DNA from: Amblyomma americanum
Taxonomy: Eukaryota > Arthropoda > Arachnida > Ixodida > Ixodidae
Length of the DNA stretch: 64,000 nt
Direction of reading: 5' to 3'
Assembly (NCBI RefSeq): GCF_052857255.1
Contig: NC_135502.1
Span: 156,710,099-156,774,098 of the forward strand
The translations under genes were made by a program, and so were the position numbers. Under the pieces are notes generated by a model that was not told where the DNA came from, did not search any database, and worked only from the letters and a program-made list of their open reading frames with translations. This document shows positions 47,676-59,339 of this stretch, piece by piece; the first letter of the stretch is position 1, and each line of letters begins with the position of its first letter.

Positions 47676-48085
47676 TCACAACTTTAACAGCTTTCTAGAT
47701 AGAGGCTTTGAAGTGAGCAGTTTCACTACGTAGTTCCTGTCAGTCACTGATAACGCATAGTCCACAAAAACAGGCCGAAAAAACTTTGTGCAGGTGAGCT
47801 TCAGAAGCTGGCCGTGGTGATCACTGCAAGCAAGCTCACATTTGAGTGCTCCATGTTCTGCAAGAGCATCAACTGCATTGTTGACTGCAGCTTGCAGGGG
47901 TTTTGCTAAAAGTCTTCTTTTGTTGAGCAACACCTCGACGTAGTTCTTCAGGGCGTACAGAACGTACACAAACTGCATTGAAGGATAAAGGAGGCCTCCT
48001 CTGTCCTGATGACGGATCAAACTGTCACTGGGCGCAGATCGAGTAAGAAGAGCAGTGCAGCTGCTGCAAGTTGATTGTCTGTCTT
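47676..48085 (-). pseudogene. P-element/THAP9-like transposase, C-terminal fragment 1
   Basis: On the minus strand: STCSSCTALLTRSAPSDSL, IRHQDRGGLLYPSMQFV, LTCTKFFRPVFVDYALSVTD and a final KPLSRKLLKL before the stop at 47676. The C-x2-C pair followed by DRGGLLYPS is typical of the C-terminal part of P-element/THAP9-type transposases. It is 5'-truncated where it meets the Penelope-like fragment. The open frame of about 136 codons is far shorter than the family's usual several hundred residues. Confidence 0.72.
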
Positions 48086-48760
48086 GGGGAGGTTTCCCTT
48101 TCTGCTGTTGATGTTGTTCGGGGTTGTTTTAATGTGCCAGGATTCGAGGAAGCGCGTTTTTGCTAACTTGTTCCGTCACCGAGTATGCTGGTTTCGTCGA
48201 AGTTTTTTGTGTGTCTTATGAATGTTCAATTACAGGACTGCGCTCCCTTGCATAGTTGCGGACGTCGTTTTTTTGTTGCCGAATTCTTTCTTTTATATAT
48301 TGTTGGTTTCACCGATGTAGCTTGCGTCGCAGTCGGCGCAATGAATTTTGTAGATAATGCCTTGGGCTCTTTTTCTCCGTGGCCGATTTTGGAACACCTA
48401 GTAAGCAAGCACAGCAGTGCTTGTAGGCTTGGGCGCAACCTGGAGACCACCCTTTGCTCAGGATTCGGGCGATGGTTTTGCTGGCACTTAGGCATAAGGC
48501 AGAGTGACGTTTTTTTTTTTGTGGTGGCGTTGACAGTTATGCGTAGATTTCGCGGCAGTGAGCACAATGCATGATCCCTCAGAGACAGCCAGGGAGTGTT
48601 CTGCCATCGCGCTCCTTTCCCTGTTAATGAACAGGGCAGAATACTGCGAGGCATATGAACAAGGTTGGTTTCGAGAGAAGTATTGCAAAAATTTGAAAGA
48701 AGAATTAAGACACACAAGAAAAAAAATTGATGTCGAGGCGCTCGGCGCATGCTGACTCAC
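48086..48760 (-). pseudogene. Penelope-like element: GIY-YIG endonuclease region, broken
   Basis: Minus strand: NVTLPYA, stop, then GGLQVAPKPTSTAVL, NRPRRKRAQGIIYKIHCADC and DASYIGETNN at about 48350-48295, with stops in between. The IHCADCDASYIGETN block is the GIY-YIG nuclease signature that follows RT in Penelope-like retroelements. The RT is absent. Stop codons and frame changes occur every 20-60 codons. Confidence 0.78.
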
Positions 48761-49964
48761 AATTAACTAGCGTTTATTTTCCGGATGATATAAAAGAGCG
48801 CTCCTAGCTCTTTGTTTTAGCCATGGATTGGCAATGGCTTAGGACGAGTTGGTCATTTGCGAAGTAGGCAAAGCCCTCGTTTATTCCGCGGCCGCCGAAG
48901 CCCCTGCAGGCGGCCGCAACTACGCGCACGCCCATCCATCAAAGGCAGCGCCGCCCGCGGAGAAACACGGCGGAGTCAGAGGGCGCTTCAGCAGCCTTCG
49001 ACCAGGAAAGGAAAAAAATAGAGGAGGCTTTGGTCCAACCAGCCTTTCGCCGCCACGCCCAGCCGTTCGCAGCTGTTCTGTCGTTGACTGCGTTCATGCT
49101 GTTTCAAGTACAATCAAAACTTTTTTTTTAAAGGGAGCTCGGAAGCTCTTGTCGCTAAGGGTAACCGGCCCATTTCAGTCGTGTCGTTTTCGGCTATTGC
49201 TATGCAATGCGCTCGCGCGTCGTCTGCTGCGCTGATATGACAGCGCGCGCCTGCTTGAATTCAATTCGTGAAAAATTGTTCTGTCACCTTTAAGTTCGTT
49301 TGTCTGAGGGTCGTTATTTGAAAACAGTGTTTGGCTGCAGCTAATACTGAAAGCTTGGGCGCTGAAAAAGCTCTGTTGCGTGCTGTTTGCTCATGTAACA
49401 GACGACGCAAGCCGGAAGGGCATGCGCAAAGTAGCACGTAAAGCCGTTAGACTGCTTCCAAAGCGATACCTGATCCCACGTTTTCTTCGTAAAGTTTTTG
49501 AGAGTTACCATTGTCGCCACCGAAGCCACAGTTGGCGCCTGAAAATGTGGAGCTGTGCCATGTGGTTTCATCATTTGATCGGCCGAGCATTTTCCTGCAG
49601 GACCGTTTCGCGAGTCGCAGTGTTGACGCTCAACTTGAGCGGTACGCGCGAAAAATGCGCCCTGCTGTCAGTGCCATCAGTTAAGTAACGTGAGGCGCTG
49701 CACCATCTGCCTGAAGATAGCACTGCGCGGAGTACCTCAGCGCAACGGGTCTTCAATCCTTCTTTTAACTTTCTATCTCCCGCATTCCTTCCCTTTTTTT
49801 CAACTTATACCTCATGGCACACTTTTCGAATAAAAAAAAGAAGATATAGGAGTTCATGTATTCAATAACGGTGCGTTGTGACCCAAAACTTACTCCAGCT
49901 CGAAAAGGAAAGCATTTATTGTGGAGTCCCACTTCCTCATGGCAGTAAAGCGAACGGTGGTAGT
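48761..49964. other. No recognisable gene; TATA-like motif and GC-rich stretch
   Basis: TATAAAAG at about 48789 on the plus strand precedes a CpG- and GC-rich stretch (48880-49100). An open frame at 48849-49235 crosses it but has no domain I know. This may be a decayed promoter of one of the neighbouring elements. Confidence 0.4.
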
Positions 49965-50640
49965 GGTTTCATTTTCGCATACTTTCGCGAAAGGGGATTT
50001 TTTGCAAAATGTTTAGCTACGTCCTTGTCAGTAACAATGAATGCGTAGTTGCAGAGGAGTGGCCTCAGGAAAAGAACCTATTCATGAGCTTAAGCCTGTG
50101 CTCGTTGCTGCCATCGCTCTTGCACTTAGCAATTAACTGTGAAGCACAAAGAGCTGGGACAGCGTGCTCTAGTAATGTAGCGAGAGGCTTTTGCCAGGTC
50201 TCATCTTCTTGCGGGGTGCGGTCAGCAAAAGCTCTTATTGTGTCGAGAACGAAGACAAGTTGATCTGACGTGTAGAGCAGCCCATCTCGGTCTTGGCTGC
50301 GGGTGAACTGAAAGAGTGGCTGGTTGCTAACCTGCTTCGTACACAAAGTAAGGCAGTTCTCGCATTCTATATGCTCGCCGACAACTCGTGCAATGTAACC
50401 GCCCACATAAGCGGTAGCCGAGTTCTGAAGCGATGGCAGGTGCTGTGGCAAAATTGTGGTAGTAAGCCTCTGAAGCACCAATCTTTCTCTCAACAGCCTC
50501 GGCGCTGTTTGCACAGTCGACGCCAGGGGAAGCTTTGGAGCCGAAGTAAAAGTTGATTGCGCATAAGAGAGGAGATCAGCGGGTATGAGCCTTGACATCG
50601 AAGCACATTAATATTGGATGCTGAATTAGACGCCGCGATC
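49965..50640 (-). pseudogene. P-element/THAP9-like transposase, C-terminal fragment 2
   Basis: Minus strand. SATAYVGGYIARVVGEHIEC and ENCLTLCTKQ (about 50420-50340), then TRSQDRDGLLYTSDQLVFV. After a frameshift near 50065 the tail LRPLLCNYAFIVTDKDV and AKNPLSRKYAK follows. The same order of blocks is seen in fragment 1, 2 kb away, so these are two copies of one family or of sister families. The YVGGYIA...C...C region is a known landmark before the DRxGLL block. The frameshift and missing catalytic N-terminal half make it a pseudogene. Confidence 0.75.
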
Positions 50641-51016
50641 ATGGTCTTCAGGATCTAAAAGCCGTCCAGCACAATGATGGAAGCTTGCATGCATCTTGGC
50701 GGCTAGGCTTTTGCAATGTTGCGTAACACTGTAGAGACCACAGGTAGCGACTGCTGCTCTAGTTGCGCGAAAGCCGGCGAAAGTAGTTGTTGACCTTAGA
50801 CCTTACAAAAGATGGCATTTTTATTCACCTTGACGACACGCACGCGGGGGTGGACCACCGGTACGTCGGTTCTAATGCAAGTGGAGCATGGAGTGAAAAG
50901 GAAGAACGTTTGAATGAAAAAAAAATGTAACGGTAGTTGAGGCGGCGGGAAGCTGCGGAGGTAGCGGAGGCGCCACGGGCGAGCAAGCCCGAGGCGGCAA
51001 GCTTGAACCATGAAAT
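50641..51016. other. No recognisable gene
   Basis: May contain more decayed coding of the P-like fragment on the minus strand, but no block can be aligned by eye. Confidence 0.35.
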
Positions 51017-51322
51017 TGGTTGGTTTTTTTGGGGAAAGGAAATGGCGCAGTATCTGTCTCATATATCTTTGGACACCTGAACCGCGCCGTAAGGGAAGGG
51101 ATAAAGGAGGGAGTGAAAGAAGAAAGGAAGAATAGGTGCCGTAGTGGAGGGCTCCGGAATAATTTCGACCACCTGGGGATCTTTAACGTGCACGGACATC
51201 GCACAGCACACGGGCGCCTTAGCGTTTTTCCTCCATAAAAACGCAGCCGCCGCGGTCGGGTTCGAACCCGGGAACTCTGGATCAGTAGTCGAGCGCCCTA
51301 ACCACTGAGCCACCGCGGCGGG
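51017..51322 (-). mobile_element. Ruka-like SINE (body type A), complete
   Basis: On the minus strand the head CGCGGTGGCTCAGTGGTTAG gives an A box and GGGTTCGAACCCG a perfect B box, i.e. an RNA polymerase III promoter of tRNA type. The body contains CCGGAATAATTTCGACCACC and the tail AAATGGCGCAGTAT in plus-strand reading. This is the best reference copy in the window for type A. Confidence 0.9.
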
Positions 51323-51650
51323 GCTGAACCATTAAACGCTTGAACTAGGTTTTAGCACTGAAAAATCGTTTTTAAATGCAAAACCTTGCGATCGTTTTCA
51401 TTCAGCATCTGGAAATGCCGCTGTTAGTGCACAACAAAATTTCCCAATGCCTCAAAAATATCACAAAATTATCCGATTCCCCCACTCCTTACCCATGTGT
51501 GCGTTTTGCATCAGCAATGCACCCTGGGCAATCCCCCGCCGTTCAATCCCCATTCAGTCTGAGGACATCATCATCATCATCACCACCACCACCATCATCA
51601 TCATCATCATTATATGCTTGCCACGCGTTCTGCCGCCCGTTATATCAGTC
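51323..51650. repeat. Gene-free stretch with (ATC/ACC)n simple repeat
   Basis: ATC and ACC triplets at about 51567-51613. Nothing else is supported. Confidence 0.7.
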
Positions 51651-51651
51651 T

Positions 51652-52145
51652 CTACTCCCACCAAGTCTGGTATAATGATTCGTTGCATCTATTAAATGAT
51701 AGGCGGCCTACTGTTTCGTTTATGCCGCTCGAGACTGTGTTACATTTGTGAATGAGGCACGATTCACAGCTCTCGCGGTCATAATGTGTTTTGAAGCCCG
51801 ATTGGAGTGCAATAGTTGGAAAGTTATCGAATAGGTGTCCAAGGTTGTTGATGTTTTTTTTAAAGTGGGAGATTTGGCTGTGTGATCTGTGGTTGATGAT
51901 GTTAATTCTGAACAGTGTGACTGTTTTCCATGCACTGAGCTTTACAGGTGCCACATTCCAGGAGGCAGACAACATTAGCGCTGTCGCATGAGAAGTTACA
52001 TTTAATTTGAAATGAGGAGGATGACGCTGTGCTTTTAGCACTAGCAGTTGTCATCATCGAACAGAGTTTGCACCTAGGTTTATTGCATGGCGCAGATCCT
52101 CTGAAACTATATATATAATCACCTTGGTTTCGGTGACTGTTGGTT
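51652..52145 (-). pseudogene. Second Penelope-like/GIY-YIG fragment, broken
   Basis: Minus strand from about 52120: SAPCNKPRCKLCSMM, FQIKCNFSCDSANVVCLLEC, GTCKAQCMENSHTV, then after a frame change LFRINIINHRSHSQ, GHLFDNFPTIALQSGFKTH and YDRESCESCLIHKCN. This order (cysteine pair, then V-x-LLECGTC-x-AQ, then an INxHR block) is the GIY-YIG module as found at the end of Penelope-like elements and related ORFs. It belongs to a different family from 48086-48760. The CA tract starts a few bases upstream of it. Confidence 0.7.
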
Positions 52146-52148
52146 TCC

Positions 52149-53111
<963 letters not shown>

Positions 53112-53167
53112 CGAGCGGTGAAGAACGCGATTTTTTGAACGGCGAAGAACGCGTTGATTTTGCTCTG

Positions 53168-53480
53168 ACCCATCGCGATGGCTCAGTGGATAGGGCGCGC
53201 GGCTACACATCCGGAGTACCCGTGTTCGAACCCCACTGCGGCGGTAGCGTTTCGATGGCGAAACGCAAAGGCGCCCGTGTGCTGTGCGATGTCAGTGCAC
53301 GTTAAATATTCACAGGAGGTTGAAATTATTTAGGATCCCTCCAATACGACACCGCTTCCTTCCCTCAGTCCCTCCTTTATTCATTCCCTTATGGCGCGGT
53401 TCTGACTTTATGGGTCCAGATGTACGCCGAGATGTTACACAGACACTGCGCCATTTTCTTCCCCCCAAAACCATTTTCAT
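53168..53480 (+). mobile_element. Ruka-like SINE (body type A)
   Basis: Head GCGATGGCTCAGTGGATAG (A box), GTGTTCGAACCCC (B box), body GCGCCCGTGTGCTGTGCGAT and GTCAGTGCACGTTAAA, tail ending with GCGCCATTTTC and CCCCCCAAAACC. It lies about 420 bp upstream of exon 1 of the spliced gene. Confidence 0.85.
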
Positions 53481-53895
53481 CTTCCGCCATATTTGTTTAC
53501 GTTTTTTGTATTGTTGCCTGACCTGATTCTTGTATTGCTTTTAGGTGAAGAAAAAGAATGCCTTCGAGTGTCTTCAGAGCAGTTAAGTATAATTTTATAC
53601 AGATTACACTCATACGCCTGTTTGTGCGTACTGTTACTCCTGTCTGAAAAAAAAAGCCAGGTGTAAAAAAATAGGGGGGGCGGGGGGGGGGGAGAAGCAC
53701 CGTGGCGCCACCTGTCAACCAACGCGGGCGCTTAAGAAGAAAAGCGCGCGCTTCCCTTGCTTCCCTCGACACCAGCCGGCCGTGCGCTGTGTTAGCTCTC
53801 TGTGCGTAAGTGCGGTGCACGAGACAGCACGCGGTCGCTTGATTTCTGCTATTTCAGTCGCCTGTTGGCCACCGCACGCTCATCTCTGCCCGACG

Positions 53896-53918
53896 ATGGA
53901 GCGCCGTGGAAGAAATGG
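53896..53918 (+). other. Exon 1 of the spliced gene (coding part)
   Basis: ATGGAGCGCCGTGGAAGAAA then TGG, followed by the strong donor GTAAGT at 53919. It ends in phase 2 (two bases of a glycine codon). Confidence 0.65.
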
Positions 53919-56900
53919 GTAAGTGTTATTAAGAGCAGGCTATTATATACATGTTGTTCGCCACTCCTTGTGCACTATTTCAGCGTGTGAATGGTTATTA
54001 CCTGAAAGTAGTATATAGCACGTGTACTACGGAGAATAAATTCTCTTTATGGTTTATGGCGGTTTAACATTCCAAAGCGACTCCGGCTATGAGGGATGCC
54101 GTAGCGAAAATTTCGAAACCACGTGCCACTGACATCGCGCGGTGCACAGGCCTCTAGCATATCGCCTCCATCGAAATTCGACCGCCGCGGCCGGAATCGA
54201 ACTCGCGTCTTTCGGGTCAGCAGCCGAAATCTAGCACTGTTACCGAATTCCGTTGGGCGATGCCTTTCGCTCCCGCCGCTGTGGATCAGCGGTTAAGGCT
54301 CTCGTCTACTAAGCCGGAGTGCCCAGGTTCGAGCCCGACCGCGGCGGCAGCGTTTCGATGGAGGCGAAACGCAAAAGGCGCCCGTGTGCTGTGCGACGTC
54401 GGTGCACGTTTTAAGATTCCAAGGTGGCCGAAATTTACCCGGAGACCTCCACTACGGCACCTCTTTCTTCTTTTGTTCTCTCAGTTCCTCCAACTGTTTT
54501 CTCATTTTTGCTTGTCCTTGAAGAGCCTCCGCGTGCACGTAACCAACCAGAAAAATCATTAAATCGAACTGGAACCAGCTGGAAAAGTCAGCAACATAAC
54601 TGGTTCCAACAGATTCAGTTAGATTCCACTTAGAACCAATATAGTTTTTAAGCTAGGCAATATCTTATTTTGCAGCTATGTTACAAACTGTTACCTGCAA
54701 ACCTGTATATTTGGCTGTGGTGCCATGCCATTCACTGCCGAACAGTATGCTTTGGAGGCTAGTTTTGACCATTATTCTCGGTTTAAACCACACAAACATA
54801 GCACCACGAAAGACTTGTTCAAAACCCAAATGATTGTCAGTGCTCATTAGATCTTTTGTCTTGTTTCCATCTTTTGAATGTTATACAGTTTAAAGCAATG
54901 TATTGCTAAGTTGTGTTGTTTCGTACAAAATCATTTTTCGAAGTTTAATCGCCTTGCTGAGATTTGTAGGATATGCACTGTCAAAATTGGGGTATCGAAT
55001 CCTCGTCCGTAATACATTCACTGGAGGCTAAACACCTCCTCTAATGCTGCTGTTACTTGTTCTATGCCTGCCTAATCCACCCGACTTAAGGGATTTTTTT
55101 TCTCTGTGAATGCAGAAAACACATTGCGGATGCCTGTGCTCTCCATCTCTACTACCTTTGTTCTTTGCATTGTGTTGCCACAATGGAGCAGCAAATAGCC
55201 CATCACTTTTGTACTCTCTACATAGCTGTCATTCTTCCCCAGTATTTTTTCTTTGCATTGAATTCATTTTGTTACCCATGAGAAAATGGACTTTGTTCTC
55301 CTGGATTACACATTCAACCTCTCTCCATTTATTCATATGATTTCTTCCTTTGTTCTTCCTAGATAGCATTCTGTGCTCTCCTCAATTTATTCGTCAGTCT
55401 ATTTTGGCCTTATAGGTCACAATGCTTACCCAGTTGTTAGTGGTAATATTTTCATATTGGGTATATCGATAAGCTGCTGGCCTAAAGTTAAGTGTGCCTG
55501 CTGAATGAGCGGCAATAATTCTGTGCAAGTTTTTGTGCTCCTGCACCAGAAGTGCTTGGTCGGGAGGAGGAGGAGAGACTTTAATGAATACAGAAGAGGT
55601 CTGCTTGGTTGATAGCCTAGCATGCTACTCCAGGTGAGGGTGAAAGAAGCGAAGAAGAGGGTGAAAAATAGAGAAAATGTGAAAGGTCTCTGTCAGCTGG
55701 TGCCGCTATGCAGAGTGGCACGGGGCAGAACTTGGAGGAGGGGGGGGGGGGGGGGGTCTGTTACTTTTGCCCCTGATGGTACTTTCTGGTCACTTCCAAC
55801 ACCTTATGCTTAGACTTCCTCTATCATTGCAGTGATCAATGCTTTACGCACTGTATGAATTAGTACGGAATTCCTTTGTAACTTATGCTATATTAAATTG
55901 CTAATGACATTGATATTTTTTACCTGTATAACGTACTTTTGATTTCTGACTATGCCTGACTTCTTTTTTGCTGCCTATGCACTTTATTGCTAGTGTATTC
56001 CTCATGTGCTCTGTATGTTTCATATGTCATGCTTATTAATTTGGCAGTTCTGCTATTTCTGTCGCATCTTTGGAACTCAAGACTTAAAGTGCTGTGGTGT
56101 ATCATAACCACACCCTTTGCTTCCTGGAAGGGCTTGTCAGCATCCTGCCTGTGTACCTTGCCCCCTATTTATCTTGCACACTCTTGTCATTTTATATCAG
56201 CAAAATGTTACATATCATCTGTATGGTAGTCATTTTACTGGTTGAAATTGAAGTATCTTTGAATCGGCAAAATTCTTAACTCCTGTTTTCTCCGGTGTGC
56301 CACTGACTCGTATATTTGCGTATTTATTCTAGACTTCCTTTTTCTGCTCCTTTTCTAATCCAGTAATTAATAAACACTATTACAGATAGTGTTTATTAAT
56401 TACATATTTCATGGTCTGCATGCTTCTTAAATTGTCTGCATTTTTCATTTCAGAAAAAGGAGCCGAAAGGAAAGATCACCTTTCTGTGTAGTGGCTTTTG
56501 TTGATGAAGGCGACTCGGTGGCTGCAGTGCCCACTAAATGGCTGTCGAGGTCGAAAGATACCTGCATGTGGCCACCGAAGGGCTTCGGCTCCTACTCTGT
56601 AAAACAACTAGTGCGGAGACTTGCCAAACCAACCGACGAGTGGAGGGTCTGCCCGTGCAGGGTATTGGTGTATGCAGGCAAGGACATCACTGATACTCAT
56701 TACGTGTTATTGTTTTCTAATTTATGTGATGGCTGTATACTTTGCAATCAATTTCAAAATAGGTACTGACCAGTTATAATTTAACTCTGCCTACTTGAGA
56801 TTAAAATTGTAAGCATGGCGTGAATGCATATTAAGGCATGTTGATTTGCCCAATGTGTAATAAAACTTCATTGACAGGTTTTGCCATCTGATAAGGTCTG

Positions 56901-59091
56901 ATACTTTGAGTTGTTTAGAGCAAAGAAGCAACATGAACTTTGAATTAAGTGAAGATATCATATTAATTACACTTACAATGTATTGAGCCTCTTTGTTTGT
57001 TTGCCTAACTCTTTCATTTCAATCCTCCTTATTAGATACATATGGGGAAGCCCGTCAAAAAGCTGCAATTGCAGAGCAAACGTCTCATCTTGATTCATCG
57101 GAAGAAAGTGAAGATGAGGCAGTAAAAGGGCATGGTGAGAGAACGGTTTTCTTTTAATACAGCCCTTTCTATACAAGCCAGAGAGGACATTTTGGTCATA
57201 TTTCAGGACCATGCAGTGGTTAACAGGCACCGCTTTGAAATGATGCAAAAGACATCAGTAAACAAGTCACTACCTAAAATTTGCCTGTGCTTGACAAATA
57301 ATTTATAACCAAATTTTTTTTCATATAGTTTGGGTTTCAATTTCAGAAGTCTAATGGCAGTTGCGAAGTCAAACAAGTATGAGATTATGTGGTGCAAACA
57401 AAGACTGCAATATCATAGCTCTTTGTTCACTTGCGGTCATTCTAGCTTCTGGTGTTAGCAAAGATGTGGTGCAAACTGAAATAATGAAACAGCAATTATA
57501 TTGTTGTTTTTGTGTGCCTTGTGCAACATCTACTCATTATGGGGCAACCACTGTTTGGCTACTAGGGCCACAGCCTAAAATATGGAACAAACTGAACCAT
57601 AATTTTTTGCTGAGCACGGAGGAATTCAACTTGGTGATCCATGTTTACGATACGTTATATGTCATTCGAAAGCAAATGCACATAATGAAACATTTTGTCA
57701 GCACACAAGATGTTGCTAAACTGGGCATGTTCAAGGAATTGCACGCTCATGCGCAATTCCTTGATGTGATATCTTAATAGAAACTGAATTTTTAATTTTG
57801 TAGCTGTTTGCTAAATTCCTTCCATCTCATCAAAATAGTGAAGTTTTGGCATTTCTGAAACTGAGTGTGCACCTTTCATTGCTTCAGTATTCCAGAACTT
57901 GTCAATTGTAGGAGAAACTAAATTTTGGGCTATGCATTCCAGGTGAGTAGTGACCTTTGAGTGCAATAGCTTCTAACTGGACATTATAAGGACAATTTGA
58001 AGTTTGCCTGCATTGATAGATTACTGTGTTCTAATGAAGAAACAAATTTTTTTATGAAATGAAGCTTTTATAAATGAAAAAGGGGAAAAGAAATGAATCA
58101 AATACAGGTGGTACCACAGCTGGTCACTTTTGTGAAACTGCTGTGTCAAAACAGTTAATCATGCACTGACCACTGAGGCTGGAATAAACCACTGTTCACT
58201 CCCAGATGATGATCACCAAGTTTTGTGATTGATGTTATGAGTCGGAATTGATAAGCTTAAAAACTTATAAAACTACTCTGCTATAAATGCATTCTTTTTG
58301 GCTAGATAAACATCAGCATAGCATGAATGAGCCACGTAATCAATGTTTATTTAGCACAAAATTTGAATGGGGTTGTCGTCAGTGTCTCAGCAACTACAGA
58401 ACTTTTCCGGGCGAAAGAGCTATCCTTATTGAAAAGACAGTTTATGTCCAATCATGCCAAAATGATCTCAAACTCAAGTGCTTAATCCTTGATTTGTGGG
58501 AGGAAAGTGAGCCATGCTGGTGCTGTAGATTAGTTTACTATTTCTGTTATCAGGAAGAAAGGAAGTCAGGCAGCTAAAATATGGACAGGTTCTATCACTT
58601 TACCTGGATATTTTTCAAAAGGGAACAGAAATCTGGTAATCTGCACAGGGAAGAACCAAGCAGTCAGATAGAACAGGCACTTTGTGTCTGGTCCGTGAAA
58701 AGCTAAAAATGCTTGTGAGCATTAACCTGTGTTATAATCTGTGCGTGCAAAAATTTCATTTCAAACATGAAGGGCGAAAGTTCAAAACGGAAAGGTCCTG
58801 AACTGTTGTATGTTACATGTGTGTGGCATAGTAAGACAATTACTCAGTAATCAAACGAACTCATTTTGCAGATGTTAGAATTTAACTTTTGGCCCACATG
58901 GCAGATTGGTAATAGGTTTGCCAGAGGGTTTTTGCAATTAAGATTTGTGTGCTGTGGAGTCAAAAGCCCTTAGTCACTGAACAGCTGAGATTTTAAGTGC
59001 AACTGCAAGTGCTGTTATCTGAGCAACGCAATACCCTTCCGCCTATCTTCTGTTGCAGATGGGGTACTTGCAATGCCTACACTTCATTCAG
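53896..59091 (+). CDS. Spliced gene, N-terminal part, DUF4806-protein-like (3' partial)
   Basis: Four exons are proposed: 53896-53918, 56454-56677, 57036-57134 and 59059-59091. The splice phases join without a break (379 nt of coding). Exon 1 codes MERRGRN and two bases of a glycine. Exon 2 gives KRSRKERSPFCVVAFVDEGD, then AAVPTKWL, CMWPPKGFGSYSVKQLVRRL and DEWRVCPCRVLVYA. Exon 3 gives TYGEARQKAAIAEQTSHLD and an acidic SSEESEDE run. Exon 4 adds DGVLAMPTLHS. The pattern V-x-F...A-V-P-x-x-W-L...W-P-P, then W...C..+VL followed by TY-x-EA, matches from memory the N-terminus of insect proteins that carry a C-terminal DUF4806 domain; that domain is not in the window, so the gene probably continues past 64000 with the LINEs at 59.3-63.3 kb in an intron. 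The function is unknown; it could be host or transposon-encoded. Confidence 0.68.
54042..54242 (-). mobile_element. Ruka-like SINE (body type B) in intron 1
   Basis: GGCGGTTTAACATTCCAAAG, CTCCGGCTATGAGGGATGCC and AATTCGACCGCCGCGGCCGG appear in the order of the inverted type-B copy at 22833. The B-box region reads GAATCGAACTCG. The tRNA head is worn. Confidence 0.78.
54275..54520 (+). mobile_element. Ruka-like SINE (body type A), head-to-head with the previous copy
   Basis: Head CGCTGTGGATCAGCGGTTAA (A box), GGTTCGAGCCC (B box), body GCGCCCGTGTGCTGTGCGAC and ACTACGGCACCTC. Only about 30 bp separate it from the inverted neighbour. 54521-56362 is intron with no supported gene. Confidence 0.82.
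55562..55625 (-). mobile_element. Possible LINE 3' tip in intron 1
   Basis: On the minus strand, GCTATCAACCAAGCAGACC then TTCATTAAAGTCTCTCC and (TCC)n resemble the 3' tip of a LINE with a simple-repeat tail. Short and weak. A run of about 19 G lies at 55739-55757. Confidence 0.3.
56363..56403. repeat. Perfect 18-bp inverted repeat just upstream of exon 2
   Basis: Arms GTAATTAATAAACACTAT (56363-56380) and its exact complement (56386-56403) flank the loop TACAG. It lies about 50 bp before the exon 2 acceptor, inside intron 1. Confidence 0.9.
56454..56677 (+). other. Exon 2 of the spliced gene, GC donor
   Basis: Acceptor TTTTCATTTCAG ends at 56453. The first base completes the glycine codon from exon 1. 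Proposed donor CAG/GCAAGG at 56678 is a GC-type donor; only this position gives the phase needed by exon 3. Nearby GT sites at 56662 and 56668 leave the wrong phase. Confidence 0.65.
57036..57134 (+). other. Exon 3 of the spliced gene
   Basis: Acceptor CTCCTTATTAG ends at 57035; the exon ends with CATG before GTGAGA at 57135. 99 nt, phase 1 at both ends. It encodes the TY-x-EA block and an acidic serine run. Confidence 0.65.
59059..59091 (+). other. Exon 4 of the spliced gene
   Basis: Acceptor CTATCTTCTGTTGCAG ends at 59058 and donor AG/GTAAAC stands at 59092. 33 nt, phase 1 at both ends. The pyrimidine tract is good, but the exon is short and its place rests on phase and signals only. 57135-59058, including an unrelated open frame at 57361-57777, is intron without a supported feature. 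Confidence 0.5.
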
Positions 59092-59339
59092 GTAAACATG
59101 TGGACTACCACCATCTCAACTCAGGTGAATGTGACAGACTCATATCTTGCCCAAAACGCAGTGCTGTAAATATTCAAAGCAAGACCAAAGTACCTTTTTC
59201 AAATTTTCTGAGACATCCACTTTAAGTGTGAAGTCATAACAACTGCAATATGAAGTCGTTAGACACACTCTGGGTGTCATAAGGCACCGAATGAGCTCCA
59301 ACAAAATTTTTGCAGCAGCTCAAGACAGTACAGGTTAGA

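Noticed and set aside
48849..49235. 128-residue plus-strand ORF behind a TATA-like motif
   Set aside because: Arginine- and proline-rich composition follows the GC content; no domain, no splice partner found.
51256..51317. tRNA gene (A and B boxes)
   Set aside because: The boxes belong to the head of a SINE with a long non-tRNA body; no cloverleaf with a clean acceptor stem is apparent.
56661..56669. GT donors for exon 2 of the spliced gene
   Set aside because: Sites at 56662 and 56668 leave phase 0, which does not fit exon 3; only the GC donor at 56678 gives phase 1.
57361..57777. 138-residue ORF in intron 3 of the spliced gene
   Set aside because: Exon 3 joins exon 4 in phase without it, it lacks good splice signals in frame, and I recognise no domain.
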